From: CAZGRP01 sp964527995
GTDB taxonomy: Bacteria > Zhuqueibacterota > Zhuqueibacteria > Oceanimicrobiales > CAZGRP01
DNA: 64,000 bases
Reading direction: 5' to 3'
Assembly: GCA_964527995.1 (NCBI GenBank)
Contig: CAZGRP010000022.1
Coordinates: 1-64,000 of the forward strand
Position numbers and translations under genes: made by a program. Under the pieces are notes generated by a model. It ran no database searches and had not been told where the DNA came from. It saw only the letters and a program-made list of their open reading frames with translations. Shown piece by piece: positions 16,149-24,470 of the stretch (within the stretch, counting starts at the first letter, position 1; each line of letters begins with the position of its first letter).

Positions 16149-17561
16149 ATGCCACGTTTTCACCGTGTCTGCTCCCTGTCTATCGCCTTGCTGCTTTCTG
16201 TCCAGCTCGCCTCAGCCCAGCCACCATCTGAGTTTCGCCAACGGCGTGAGAAGTTCCTGGCGACGATGGCTCGCCGCAGCGCCGCTGTCTTCCGCAGCAA
16301 CGAGGTCTACCGCCGCAACGGCGACGTCGACTACGAGTACCGCCAGGACAGCAATTTCTACTACTTGACCGGCTTTACCGAACCGGAGGCAGCGCTGATT
16401 CTGGCGCCTGCGCCCGGGCTCTACGTCCGCGATGAATCGAAGTTCGTCAAGGAGATCCTCTTCGTCCGACCGAGCGACCCCCGCATGGAGGCGTGGACCG
16501 GCAAGCGGCTGGGTGTCGAGGGCGCCAAGAAGAAACTCGGCTTCGAGGCGGTCTTGCCGATCAGCCAGTTCGAAACTTACCTGGGCCGCCTGCTGGGCCG
16601 CATCGACACGCTCTACTTTGATGCCGGCCGCGTTGGCCTCGATGCTCCTCTCAATCGCAACCTCGAACTCCTCAAACGCGCCCGCGAGCGTCTCTACGAC
16701 TTCAAGGTGATCAATCCGAATGCCGCGCTGGCACGCATGCGGGTGATCAAGTCCCCTGAGGAGCTGAAACTGATCCGCAAAGCCGTTGACATCACCAGCG
16801 CCGGCCATCGCGAGCTGATGCGTCGCGCCAGGCCCGGCATGTACGAATACGAGCTGGAGGCGATCGTCGAGTACGAATTCCGGCGGCGTGGCTCCGAGCG
16901 CCTGGGCTTCCCATCCATCGTCGGCTCCGGCCCGAACAGCACCATCCTTCACTACGAGGAAAACAGCCGCAAGACAGAGCCTGGTGACATGGTCGTGGTG
17001 GACATCGGTGCCGAGTACCGCATGTACACCGCCGACATCACCCGCACCATTCCGATCTCCGGCAAGTTCAACAAGGCGCAGCGGCAGATTTACTCCATCG
17101 TGCTACGAGCACAACAGGCCGGCATCGACGCGGTCAAACCCGGCGCCGGCTTCCGCGCCCCCGGGCAGGCAGCCACCAAGGAGATCGTCAAAGGCCTGAT
17201 CGAACTGGGCCTACTGAAAGGGTCGCTGGAAGAGAACCTCAAGAGCCGTGCCTACCGCAAGTATTTCATGCATGGGGTCAGCCACTATGTCGGTCTGGAT
17301 GTCCACGATGTCGGCATGTATGGCAGCCTCGAGCCGGGGATGGTCATCACCGTCGAGCCGGGCATCTACATCTCCGAGGCGGTCGGCAAGGAAAACGGCG
17401 TCGATCCGCGCTTCTGGAACATCGGCGTACGCATTGAGGACGACGTGCTGGTGACCGAGACGGGGCATGAGGTGCTTTCCGCCACGGCGCCCAAGAAGAT
17501 CGACGAAATCGAAGCGCTGATGCGCGAACACGGGGCCGTCAAAACGACCAACAACCACTAA
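16149..17561 (+). CDS. Secreted Xaa-Pro aminopeptidase (M24B)
   Basis: 470 aa. The ATG at 16149 follows AAGGAG with 9-10 nt spacing and begins a clear signal peptide (SIALLLSVQLASAQ), so the enzyme is periplasmic. An N-terminal AMP_N domain (QRREKFLATMARRSAAVFRS) precedes the pita-bread catalytic domain. The dinuclear-metal ligands are all present: VVVDIGAEYRMYTADITR (two Asp), HGVSHYVGLDVHD (His), VTVEPGIY (Glu) and GVRIEDD (Glu). It removes N-terminal residues preceding proline. The next gene, an Ntn-type asparaginase-like hydrolase, starts 17 nt downstream, suggesting joint peptide and glycopeptide degradation. Confidence 0.9.
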   Translation: MPRFHRVCSLSIALLLSVQLASAQPPSEFRQRREKFLATMARRSAAVFRSNEVYRRNGDVDYEYRQDSNFYYLTGFTEPEAALILAPAPGLYVRDESKFVKEILFVRPSDPRMEAWTGKRLGVEGAKKKLGFEAVLPISQFETYLGRLLGRIDTLYFDAGRVGLDAPLNRNLELLKRARERLYDFKVINPNAALARMRVIKSPEELKLIRKAVDITSAGHRELMRRARPGMYEYELEAIVEYEFRRRGSERLGFPSIVGSGPNSTILHYEENSRKTEPGDMVVVDIGAEYRMYTADITRTIPISGKFNKAQRQIYSIVLRAQQAGIDAVKPGAGFRAPGQAATKEIVKGLIELGLLKGSLEENLKSRAYRKYFMHGVSHYVGLDVHDVGMYGSLEPGMVITVEPGIYISEAVGKENGVDPRFWNIGVRIEDDVLVTETGHEVLSATAPKKIDEIEALMREHGAVKTTNNH

Positions 17562-17578
17562 CCGAAGGAGGAGGGCTC

Positions 17579-18646
17579 ATGAGCAATGCACTCAGTCGCC
17601 GGAAGTTCATGCAAAAAGCAGTCGGGCTCGGGCTGGCCTTTCCGTTGATCGGCAAAGGCAACTTTCCGTTCGTGACTTCGGGGCTGATGAAACGCCGCCA
17701 GCGCGGGCCGGTGATTGCCACGAGCCGCGGCGAGAAATGGGGCGAGAAGGTGCTGAAAGCAGCATGGGACAAGCTGGTGGAAACAGGCGACGGGCTGGCG
17801 GCCGTGATTGCCGGAGCCAACGTCGTTGAGCTCGATCCCGAGGATATGACTGTCGGATACGGCGGTCTGCCCAACGAGGACGGTGTGGTACAACTCGACT
17901 CCTCCGTGATGCACGGCCCGACCCACAACGCCGGTGCGGTCGGTGCCCTGGAGGAGATCAAAACCCCAAGCCTGGTGGCCCGTCTGGTGATGGAGCGCAG
18001 CGACCACGTCTTCCTGGTCGGAAAGGGGGCTCAGGATTTTGCCGTGGCCCACGGCTTCAAGCGCGAGAATCTGCTGACCGACAAGGCTCGGAAGTTCTGG
18101 CTGAAGTGGAAGGAGAACCTCAGCCACGAAGACGACTGGTTCTCCCCAGAGGAAGAAGCTGAATACGAGAAGAGCCTCCGCAACCATGGAACCATCAATG
18201 TTCTCTGTGTTGACGAAGACGGCAACATGTTCGGCGTAACCACCACCTCGGGCCTGTCTTACAAGATCCCGGGGCGCGTGGGAGATTCTCCCATCATCGG
18301 CGCCGGGCTCTACCTCGACAATGATGTCGGTGCAGCGGGTGCCACCGGACGCGGTGAGGCGGTGATGAAGATCTGCGGCAGCTTCCTCGTGGTCGAGAAT
18401 CTGCGAAACGGCATGTCGGTGAGAAGAGCGGCCGAGGAGGCGGGCCGGCGCATCCTCCGGAACAATGGGGGCACCGTTGACTTTGGCGACAACTTTCTGG
18501 TCTTGAGCAAAGACGGCGAAGTGTACCGCGGCGGCATTCGCGGTCCGAAGGAAGAAGGTGGTCCTCCCTACTCGTTCATCACCAAGTCCGGGCTCGAGAT
18601 ACGGAGGGGCGTCTATCTGCAAACCTATGAGAAAAAGAAAAAGTAG
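17579..18646 (+). CDS. N4-(beta-N-acetylglucosaminyl)-L-asparaginase-like Ntn hydrolase, Tat-exported
   Basis: 355 aa. AAGGAGGAGG lies just ahead of the ATG. The N-terminus SRRKFMQKAVGLGLAFPLIG is a twin-arginine signal. The chain has glycosylasparaginase features: HGPTHNAGAVGALEEIKTPS in the alpha part and NHGTINVLCVDEDGNMFGVT, where autoproteolysis before Thr (about residue 202) would free the nucleophile. GRGEAVMKICGSFLVVE follows. The family cleaves GlcNAc-Asn linkages or isoaspartyl peptides. Folding and self-cleavage before Tat export fit a cofactor-free periplasmic enzyme. It lies 17 nt after the Xaa-Pro peptidase and 4 nt before an aminotransferase, so the three form an operon. Confidence 0.85.
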   Translation: MSNALSRRKFMQKAVGLGLAFPLIGKGNFPFVTSGLMKRRQRGPVIATSRGEKWGEKVLKAAWDKLVETGDGLAAVIAGANVVELDPEDMTVGYGGLPNEDGVVQLDSSVMHGPTHNAGAVGALEEIKTPSLVARLVMERSDHVFLVGKGAQDFAVAHGFKRENLLTDKARKFWLKWKENLSHEDDWFSPEEEAEYEKSLRNHGTINVLCVDEDGNMFGVTTTSGLSYKIPGRVGDSPIIGAGLYLDNDVGAAGATGRGEAVMKICGSFLVVENLRNGMSVRRAAEEAGRRILRNNGGTVDFGDNFLVLSKDGEVYRGGIRGPKEEGGPPYSFITKSGLEIRRGVYLQTYEKKKK

Positions 18647-18650
18647 TGCC

Positions 18651-19820
18651 ATGCTACCCGGAGCGGCCTTCTCGAAAGCCGAATCCTCACGCACCGCCAG
18701 GGTCGAGCCCTTCCTGGTCATGGATGTGCTCGAGCGGGCTCAGGATCTTGAAAGGCAAGGCCGCTCCATTATTCACCTGGAGATCGGCGAACCCGATTTT
18801 GCGACGCCCGCAAAAATCGTTCAGGCGGCCATCGCTTCGCTAAACCGGGGAGAAACTCACTACACGCACAGCCTCGGCACTCTCGAACTACGCCAGGCTG
18901 TGGCAAAGCACTACCGCCGGGAATATGCGGTGATGGTCGACCCGGAAAACGTCATCATCACGCTGGGCACTTCTCCGGGCCTTTTGGTGGCACTTTCTGC
19001 GCTCCTCGAGCCGGGCGACGACGTCATCCTCACCAACCCATGCTATGCCTGCTACCCCAACTTCGTCCGCTATCTCGGGGCCAGGCCTCGCTTCGTGGAC
19101 GTCCACGCCGAAGAGGACTTCCAGCCCTCCCCAGCCGGGGTGCGGAGTCGCATCGGCGCGCACACCCGAGCCGTCATCATCAACTCGCCAAGCAATCCGA
19201 CCGGCACCCTGCTTTCGGCCCAAACCCTGGCGGCCCTTGCGGAACTTCCGGTCACCATCATCTCCGACGAGATCTACCATGGTCTGGTCTATGGCGAGCG
19301 GGCGCATTCGATCCTGGAGTTTACGGACGACGCCATCGTGCTGAACGGCTTTTCGAAGCGGTTCGCCATGACCGGCTGGCGCCTGGGGTACCTCATCGTG
19401 CCGCCCCGATACGTCCGGCCGATCCAGAAACTGCAGCAGAACTTCTTCATCTCACCCAATCCGTTTGTGCAGGCGGCCGGCGTTTGCGCCCTGACCGAGT
19501 CGCACCCTGAACTGCACGAGATGCTGGTCGAGTACGACAGGCGTCGCCGCCGGCTGGTGGCAGGTTTGCAGGAGGTGGGCTTCAGAGTGCGCTCCGAACC
19601 GCGTGGGGCCTTTTACGTTTTTGCCGATGCCCGCAGTTTTACGACAGACTCCTATCGTTTCGCCTTCGAATTGCTTGATGAAATCGGCGTGGCTGTGGCG
19701 CCCGGGATTGACTTCGGTAGCCATGGTGAGGGGTTCCTGAGATTCTCGTACGCCAGCTCGCTGGCAAGCATCGAGGAAGCGCTCGACCGGTTGGCCGCCT
19801 ATCTCTCGGCACGGGGATGA
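18651..19820 (+). CDS. Class I/II PLP-dependent aminotransferase (aspartate aminotransferase fold)
   Basis: 389 aa. Visible fold-type I motifs are HLEIGEPDFATPAKIVQA near the N-terminus, YTHSLGTLELRQAVAKHY, NSPSNPTGTLLS, ISDEIYHGLVYGE and the Schiff-base lysine segment NGFSKRFAMTGWRLGYLI. A C-terminal Arg (FLRFSYASSLA) would bind the carboxylate. The substrate is unclear: these aspartate-type enzymes act on Asp, aromatic residues or Ala. The upstream asparaginase-like enzyme would supply aspartate, making aspartate use plausible. The start at 18651 is 4 nt after the previous stop; no separate ribosome site is visible, so coupling is likely. Confidence 0.88.
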   Translation: MLPGAAFSKAESSRTARVEPFLVMDVLERAQDLERQGRSIIHLEIGEPDFATPAKIVQAAIASLNRGETHYTHSLGTLELRQAVAKHYRREYAVMVDPENVIITLGTSPGLLVALSALLEPGDDVILTNPCYACYPNFVRYLGARPRFVDVHAEEDFQPSPAGVRSRIGAHTRAVIINSPSNPTGTLLSAQTLAALAELPVTIISDEIYHGLVYGERAHSILEFTDDAIVLNGFSKRFAMTGWRLGYLIVPPRYVRPIQKLQQNFFISPNPFVQAAGVCALTESHPELHEMLVEYDRRRRRLVAGLQEVGFRVRSEPRGAFYVFADARSFTTDSYRFAFELLDEIGVAVAPGIDFGSHGEGFLRFSYASSLASIEEALDRLAAYLSARG

Positions 19821-20033
19821 CCTCCTCGGTGCCGGCATTCCGGCCTCAGCACGCCAGAATTGGCAAGGGACCGGCTCGCGGGCTACGGAGTCGAGGCGCA
19901 GCGTCGGCGAAGAAATTTGGGCACAAAATGTGCAACTGTAGCGTAAAAAATAGCAACTCATGCAGTTCCGCGGGCTCCCCAGAGGTCCGTGAAGCAGACG
20001 GAATGTGAGAGAAGACAACTCCGAGTAGTATCT

Positions 20034-20594
20034 ATGCACAATCGCCCGATGAATGACACATCTGTACACAGGGACGACCACACTACCAAGCATGTGTTGG
20101 TACTCAACGCCAGTTACGAGCCGATCCAGATTTGCACGGCACGGCGCGCCGTCGTGCTGATTCTGAAGGGGGCCGCCGCCGCTCAGGAGCAGACCGCCGA
20201 AGTCATCCGTTCCCCTTCGATCACGCTACAGATCCCAGCGGTGATTCGGCTGCTGGAGTACGTCCGGATTCCATTCCGGTCGCCCAGCTTGTCGAAGAGG
20301 CACATCTTTCTGCGGGATCATTATCGCTGCCAGTATTGTGGCAAACGTGCGACCGCAAGCGATCTGACCATGGACCACATCCTACCGCTGTCGCGAGGGG
20401 GAAAGCATATCTGGGAGAATGTCGTCACTGCCTGCCGCGAATGCAACCACCGCAAAGGCAACCAGACACCACGCGAGGCAGGGATGACGCTGATCGCCAA
20501 GCCCAAGCCGAAGCCGGCTTTCTTCGATCTGCAACTCGTCCGCTACCTTGGCCGGGAGCAGAGCGCCTGGCGAAAGTACCTCTATTACGACTAA
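20034..20594 (+). CDS. HNH endonuclease family protein
   Basis: 186 aa from the ATG at 20034; 20049 is an equally possible start, as no clear ribosome site separates them. The N-terminal half (VLVLNASYEPIQICTARRAV) is the conserved extension of a widespread stand-alone HNH family. The nuclease motif follows: CQYCGKRA, LTMDHILPLSRGGKHIWENV, then CRECNHRKGNQTP. That gives two CxxC zinc pairs with the DH and N catalytic residues. The cellular role of this near-universal family is not settled; repair or RNA-related functions have been suggested. A strong terminator follows immediately. Confidence 0.85.
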   Translation: MHNRPMNDTSVHRDDHTTKHVLVLNASYEPIQICTARRAVVLILKGAAAAQEQTAEVIRSPSITLQIPAVIRLLEYVRIPFRSPSLSKRHIFLRDHYRCQYCGKRATASDLTMDHILPLSRGGKHIWENVVTACRECNHRKGNQTPREAGMTLIAKPKPKPAFFDLQLVRYLGREQSAWRKYLYYD

Positions 20595-20596
20595 CG

Positions 20597-20627
20597 AAAA
20601 ACGGCCCGGGATTCGGGCCGTTTCTGT
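20597..20627. terminator. Bidirectional intrinsic terminator
   Basis: A perfect stem ACGGCCCG (20601-20608) / CGGGCCGT (20614-20621), extended by AA/TT pairs, lies between convergent genes. A-rich sequence on one side and T-rich on the other would let it stop transcription from the HNH gene and from the HDOD gene. Confidence 0.8.
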
Positions 20628-20676
20628 TCTGCAATCCTACCAGAGTGGGCAAGCACCATCCTTCCTCCAGCGGGCG

Positions 20677-21531
20677 TCAAGCCGTCACGGCGAGCGAGTT
20701 CGGCAGATCCTGCATCTCCTCGCGCACGGCCGCCATCCATCGTTCCACTTCATCCGTGCCGAGTTCCAGCCGGCTCAGCAGCTCCTCGTTGAATGTCGGA
20801 GGCGCCGCACCAGTGCCGTCCCCCCAGCCGCACTCATAGCAGATCACATCGGCCAGATGGATGGTGCCGACGAGCCGAGCCAGGTGTGCGGCTTCAGCCG
20901 GAGCGTGGTGGCGGTCGATCACCTCCACCAGGGTGAGGGGCAGGTTCCACTTGTCGGCCAGGTAGCTACCCAGATCACAATGCGTGCCGCTGTAGACTTC
21001 CTGCTCCGCCTGCCAGAACAACCACTCCTTTTTCGCCGCCAGCCGCCGTACTTCGTCGAACTCTCCGGGGAAGAACTGCTGCAGCACCAGCTTGCCTACG
21101 TCGTGAAGCACGCCGCCGGTGAATGCATCTCCGGGATCGACGTTCAGCCTCTCTGCCAGCCACTTCGCCACGGCGCCGACATAGAGGGCGTGACGCCAGA
21201 ACACCTGCGGCCGGAAGCCGCCGTTGGCACGCCGCTCCGAAAGCAGGTTCATAACCGAGACCATCAGGACGACATTCCGTGTAGCCTCAAACCCGAGGAG
21301 AGTGACCGCATCAGCCACCGTCCGAATCTTCCGGCTCAGGCCAAAGAAGGGTGAGTTGACCACTTTCAGAAGCTTCAACGAAATCGCTGGATCTTTCCCC
21401 ACCTCCTCGGCTACCTGCTTGACACTTGTGCGCGGGTCTTCCACGAGTTGACAGACGCGGGTGTAGACGCTGGGCAGCGTCGCCAACCCATCGATGCACT
21501 CGAGGTTCAGGATCAGTCTTTGCCACTCCAT
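20677..21531 (-). CDS. HDOD-domain signalling protein
   Basis: 284 aa. The whole chain is one HDOD domain: LATLPSVYTRVCQLVEDPRT, DPAISLKLLKVVNSPFFGL, DAVTLLGFEATRNVVL, then FTGGVLHDVGKLVL and YLADKWNLPLTLVEVIDRHH. HDOD proteins lack full phosphodiesterase activity and act in c-di-GMP, stress or motility signalling. Here an HD pair (GVLHDVGK) is retained. It is divergent from the orphan fliM, so a motility link is possible. The 21532-21925 spacer between them holds the fliM sigma-54-like site; I see no other feature there. Confidence 0.88.
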   Translation of the reverse strand: MEWQRLILNLECIDGLATLPSVYTRVCQLVEDPRTSVKQVAEEVGKDPAISLKLLKVVNSPFFGLSRKIRTVADAVTLLGFEATRNVVLMVSVMNLLSERRANGGFRPQVFWRHALYVGAVAKWLAERLNVDPGDAFTGGVLHDVGKLVLQQFFPGEFDEVRRLAAKKEWLFWQAEQEVYSGTHCDLGSYLADKWNLPLTLVEVIDRHHAPAEAAHLARLVGTIHLADVICYECGWGDGTGAAPPTFNEELLSRLELGTDEVERWMAAVREEMQDLPNSLAVTA

Positions 21532-21846
21532 GAGATTCCCCTCTCACTCTGGTGAAGGATCTCTTCGTTCGGCCTGCGCCGGTGGATCACCGGCCGCACC
21601 CGGATGGCTCCTCGCCGTACAGTCTACTCTGGTATCGGCACAACTTGCGGCCCGTTTGAGTCGCTCCGAAAGGCGGTTTGGGTGAGCACCACAAGGAAAA
21701 ATTTTCCTCCCTGTCACGTCCAACCGCAGCCAGTGATGGTGGGTCGGAAGCAGAAGGCGGCGCGTCGCCGAAGAAATAACAAACAGTTAGCCATGCCCTT
21801 TGTGATTTGACAGACAATAGCGCCGGCGCCGCGAGGCCTGTTCTGC

Positions 21847-21862
21847 TGGCATGCTTTTGGCA
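21847..21862 (+). promoter_or_regulatory. Candidate sigma-54 (RpoN) promoter upstream of fliM
   Basis: TGGCATGCTTTTGGCA keeps the obligatory GG and GC dinucleotides 10 bp apart and matches the -24/-12 consensus TGGCACG-N4-TTGCW at 9 of 11 defined positions. Predicted transcription start is about 50 bp before the fliM ATG. Flagellar genes are frequent RpoN targets. Confidence 0.5.
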
Positions 21863-21925
21863 AACGTCAGGGCGTTGCCTACGTTCACATCCGCTGTTGT
21901 CACCAGAAAAGAAACCACGCTTGCA

Positions 21926-22951
21926 ATGGAACAGGTACTCACCCAACACGAAATCGACAAGCTGTTCCAACAGATGCAGGGCAACAAGGGGGGGGCCGTC
22001 GCGGCGCCGACGCCATCGTACTACAAGTACGATTTTCGCTCCGAGCAGAAAATCGGCGCCGAACGGAAGCGATCCCTGCAAGCTCTCCACGGCTTCTTCA
22101 TGCGTCTGGCAAACTCCACGTTCACGACGCAACTGCGCAGCAGTCCGGTGATGTCTCTGGCAGCGGTGAACCAGTTGAGCTATGGTGAATATGTCGAGGC
22201 GGCACCGACTCCAGGTTGCTTCTACACAGTGACTGCCGAGGAACTGGAGGAAGACTTTCTGCTCGACCTAGCCCTGCCCATCGCCTACACCGTGGTCGAC
22301 CGGCTGCTGGGCGGCCAGGGAGAGACGGCGAAAATCAACCAGCGCGAGCTCAGCGAAATCGAACAAACGGTCGTCGGCCGGTTCATGGAGTCGCTGGTCG
22401 AGGACTTCCAGAAGGCGTGGAGCAAGTTCAAACCGATCCATCTGAAGATCAAATCCAGCGCCGGCGACCCGCAGTTCGTCCAGCTCATCGCTCCCACCGA
22501 GGCAGTCATCATCGTCTCCATCGCCGTGCGCCTTCTGGACATCAACGACTTTCTCAATCTGGTCTTCCCGGTATCCATGCTGGAAAGGGGGCTGCCGAAA
22601 GCGAACGTCGCTCATTTTCGCTCCGTTCATCGCAAGGAAGACAGCCAGCGAGATGCTCGCGTCGTCCGTCGACAGATGATCGAAGTGCCGGTGCAGGTCG
22701 TAGCCCGTCTCGGCAGTCTGCCACTGTCGTTTGAGGATCTCATGACCCTCGAGCCCGGCGATGTCCTGACGTTGGACCGGCTGATCCACGAACCGATCGA
22801 CCTCATCGTCGGCGGAGAAGAAAAGTTCCGTGGCTTTCCCGGACTCCACCGGGGCCATCGCGCGGTCAAGATTTCTGTGGATAACGGGGAATCGGAGAAC
22901 GACGAGGAGGCGCCGTTACCGAAGAAAAGTGAGGCAGGTACGGAGGATTGA
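21926..22951 (+). CDS. fliM: Flagellar motor switch protein FliM
   Basis: 341 aa. The N-terminus MEQVLTQHEIDKLFQQM is the CheY-P-binding peptide. The middle domain (ALHGFFMRLANSTFTTQLRS, YGEYVEAAPTPGCFY, GQGETAKINQRELSEIEQTV) is the CheC-like fold of FliM. The C-terminal SPOA domain follows (VPVQVVARLGSLPLSFEDLM, LEPGDVLTLDR). It forms the C-ring with FliG and FliN and sets rotation direction. No other flagellar gene occurs in the window. Neighbours are an HDOD protein and a CheY-like receiver, so this is an isolated motility locus. The start at 21926 is chosen from the family N-terminus; the ribosome site is weak. Confidence 0.92.
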   Translation: MEQVLTQHEIDKLFQQMQGNKGGAVAAPTPSYYKYDFRSEQKIGAERKRSLQALHGFFMRLANSTFTTQLRSSPVMSLAAVNQLSYGEYVEAAPTPGCFYTVTAEELEEDFLLDLALPIAYTVVDRLLGGQGETAKINQRELSEIEQTVVGRFMESLVEDFQKAWSKFKPIHLKIKSSAGDPQFVQLIAPTEAVIIVSIAVRLLDINDFLNLVFPVSMLERGLPKANVAHFRSVHRKEDSQRDARVVRRQMIEVPVQVVARLGSLPLSFEDLMTLEPGDVLTLDRLIHEPIDLIVGGEEKFRGFPGLHRGHRAVKISVDNGESENDEEAPLPKKSEAGTED

Positions 22952-23031
22952 CGTTGGGGGGCGCGCCAGCGAGACGATCACTGCCGCAGCAAGGCCCGAA
23001 GAGACGAAAGCGCACCGCAGCATCGATGCTG

Positions 23032-23433
23032 TCAGGATTGGCCCGGGGTGGCGGTCACCCTCTCGGCCCCGGAATCTGTCTCCAAGGCCTGCCGGAGCTT
23101 GTTACGCAGCTCCTCCATGTCGAGTGGTTTCACCAGATAGTCGAAAGCCCCCTTCTTCATGGTGCGAACAGCCGAGTCGATGGAAGGATAGCCGGTAAGG
23201 ACGATGAAGGCTACGTGGCGGTCGCGCTCGCGGATCTGTTCGAGGAACGAAACGCCGTCGATGTTCGGCATCTTCAGATCCGAAATTACCAGGTCCACCG
23301 GATGCTTTTCGAAAACCTCGATCCCTTCCTTGCCATCCGCAGCCGTGATGGCGCGGTAACCCCAGCGTGTAACCACCTCTGATAGCAGCTCGCGATTGTC
23401 GTGCTCATCCTCCACAATCAAGATGCTCTTCAT
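23032..23433 (-). CDS. Single-domain response regulator (CheY-like receiver)
   Basis: 133 aa, receiver domain only. The acidic pocket VEDE, phospho-acceptor VISDLKMPNIDG, switch Thr in FIVLTGYPS and Lys in DYLVKPLDMEEL are all present. GGAGGAG precedes the ATG at 23433. No histidine kinase or output domain is adjacent. The nearest candidate partner is FliM, which ends 80 bp away on the opposite strand, so it could act as a motor CheY; the PLDMEELRNKL tail is more NtrC/PilZ-regulator-like. The 290-bp upstream spacer has a perfect palindrome GCACAA-GTT-TTGTGC at 23504-23518. Confidence 0.88.
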   Translation of the reverse strand: MKSILIVEDEHDNRELLSEVVTRWGYRAITAADGKEGIEVFEKHPVDLVISDLKMPNIDGVSFLEQIRERDRHVAFIVLTGYPSIDSAVRTMKKGAFDYLVKPLDMEELRNKLRQALETDSGAERVTATPGQS

Positions 23434-23726
23434 CGGTGCTTCTCCTCCGTGCTTTCCACGACAGAAAAGGAGGGTCGTGGCCGTTCGTCGCGCTCTTGGA
23501 TGAGCACAAGTTTTGTGCCACCCGGGCCAAGGCGCTTTCCGGCACCCGTGCTGTTGATTTTGTTGTACCTGTAACACGGAAATCTTTGCCCGGAGAAACA
23601 GCAAGCCGCACGAAAGGGTCAATCTTGCCGACTGGGCGGGAACGTTTTGCCCAACGGAAGAATCACGACGAACCTCGAGAACCGATCCGGCATGTTTTCA
23701 GGAGATGAGGCTGCCACCGACTCGAA

Positions 23727-24470
23727 TCACGGCAGGCAGGCTCTTTCCAGCCGCAGCAGTTTTTCTTTGAGTTCCAGTCCCCAGCGGTATCCCCGCAGCG
23801 ATCCGTCCCTGGCCACCACCCTGTGGCAAGGGATGACGATACAAACCGGGTTCTGATTCAGGGCCTGGCCAACCGCACGCGCCGCGGCCGCGCGACCGAT
23901 CTGTCGTGCGAGTCCGCCGTACGTTTCGACACGGCCGTACGGAATGCGGGCGGTTGCCTCCAGCACGCGTTGCTGGAACGCGCTGCGCACTGCGCTCAAA
24001 TCCAGCGGCACACCGAAGCGAACTCTCTCTCCGCGCGAATAGCGCTCCAGTTCGGAGCGCACCTGGCCGAGCCGACCAGAAGAGCGTGTGACGGGGCGCC
24101 CGGGAAACCGCCGCACCAGGCGATCCACGGCGTCTTCTTCCGTGGCGTCGACAAAGGCGAGGTAGCAGAGACCGCGGCTGGACACGGCCACAAGAAGCTT
24201 GCCCAACGACCCCAGTTCGACGAAGTCATAGTCGATGGCCCGGTCGAGGATCTCCTGCAGCCGGGCCGGCAGCCGCTCCACCGCCGGCGGGCGCGACGCT
24301 GAGTCCTCGCCGCGCAGGAAGGCCAGCATCGTGGCATATCCATCCCACAAGGCCCGGCAAGATGCACAGCCATCGAGATGGTTTCGAATGTCGGCAGTGT
24401 CCATCGAAGGCGGTTCCCGCAGAACCAGAGCGATCAGATCTTCTTCTCGCACGTGAGGCTGATGCTTCAT
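23727..24470 (-). CDS. Zinc-finger anti-sigma domain fused to O6-alkylguanine-DNA alkyltransferase
   Basis: 247 aa. Residues 1-55 look like a ZAS anti-sigma zinc finger: an early His (3 or 6) followed by H31-x3-C35-x2-C38 (HLDGCASC) and a short helix, with no membrane segment. After a linker, residues 80-247 form an Ogt/MGMT-type domain: YGRVETYGGLARQIG, ARAVGQALNQNP, the alkyl-accepting IPCHRVV (Cys215) and GSLRGYRWGLELK. The start ATG overlaps the ECF sigma stop (ATGA) and has GGGAGGA upstream, so the two are made together. I infer that alkyl transfer to Cys215 controls sigma release. No similar fusion is known to me; the separate domains are clear. Confidence 0.85.
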   Translation of the reverse strand: MKHQPHVREEDLIALVLREPPSMDTADIRNHLDGCASCRALWDGYATMLAFLRGEDSASRPPAVERLPARLQEILDRAIDYDFVELGSLGKLLVAVSSRGLCYLAFVDATEEDAVDRLVRRFPGRPVTRSSGRLGQVRSELERYSRGERVRFGVPLDLSAVRSAFQQRVLEATARIPYGRVETYGGLARQIGRAAAARAVGQALNQNPVCIVIPCHRVVARDGSLRGYRWGLELKEKLLRLERACLP

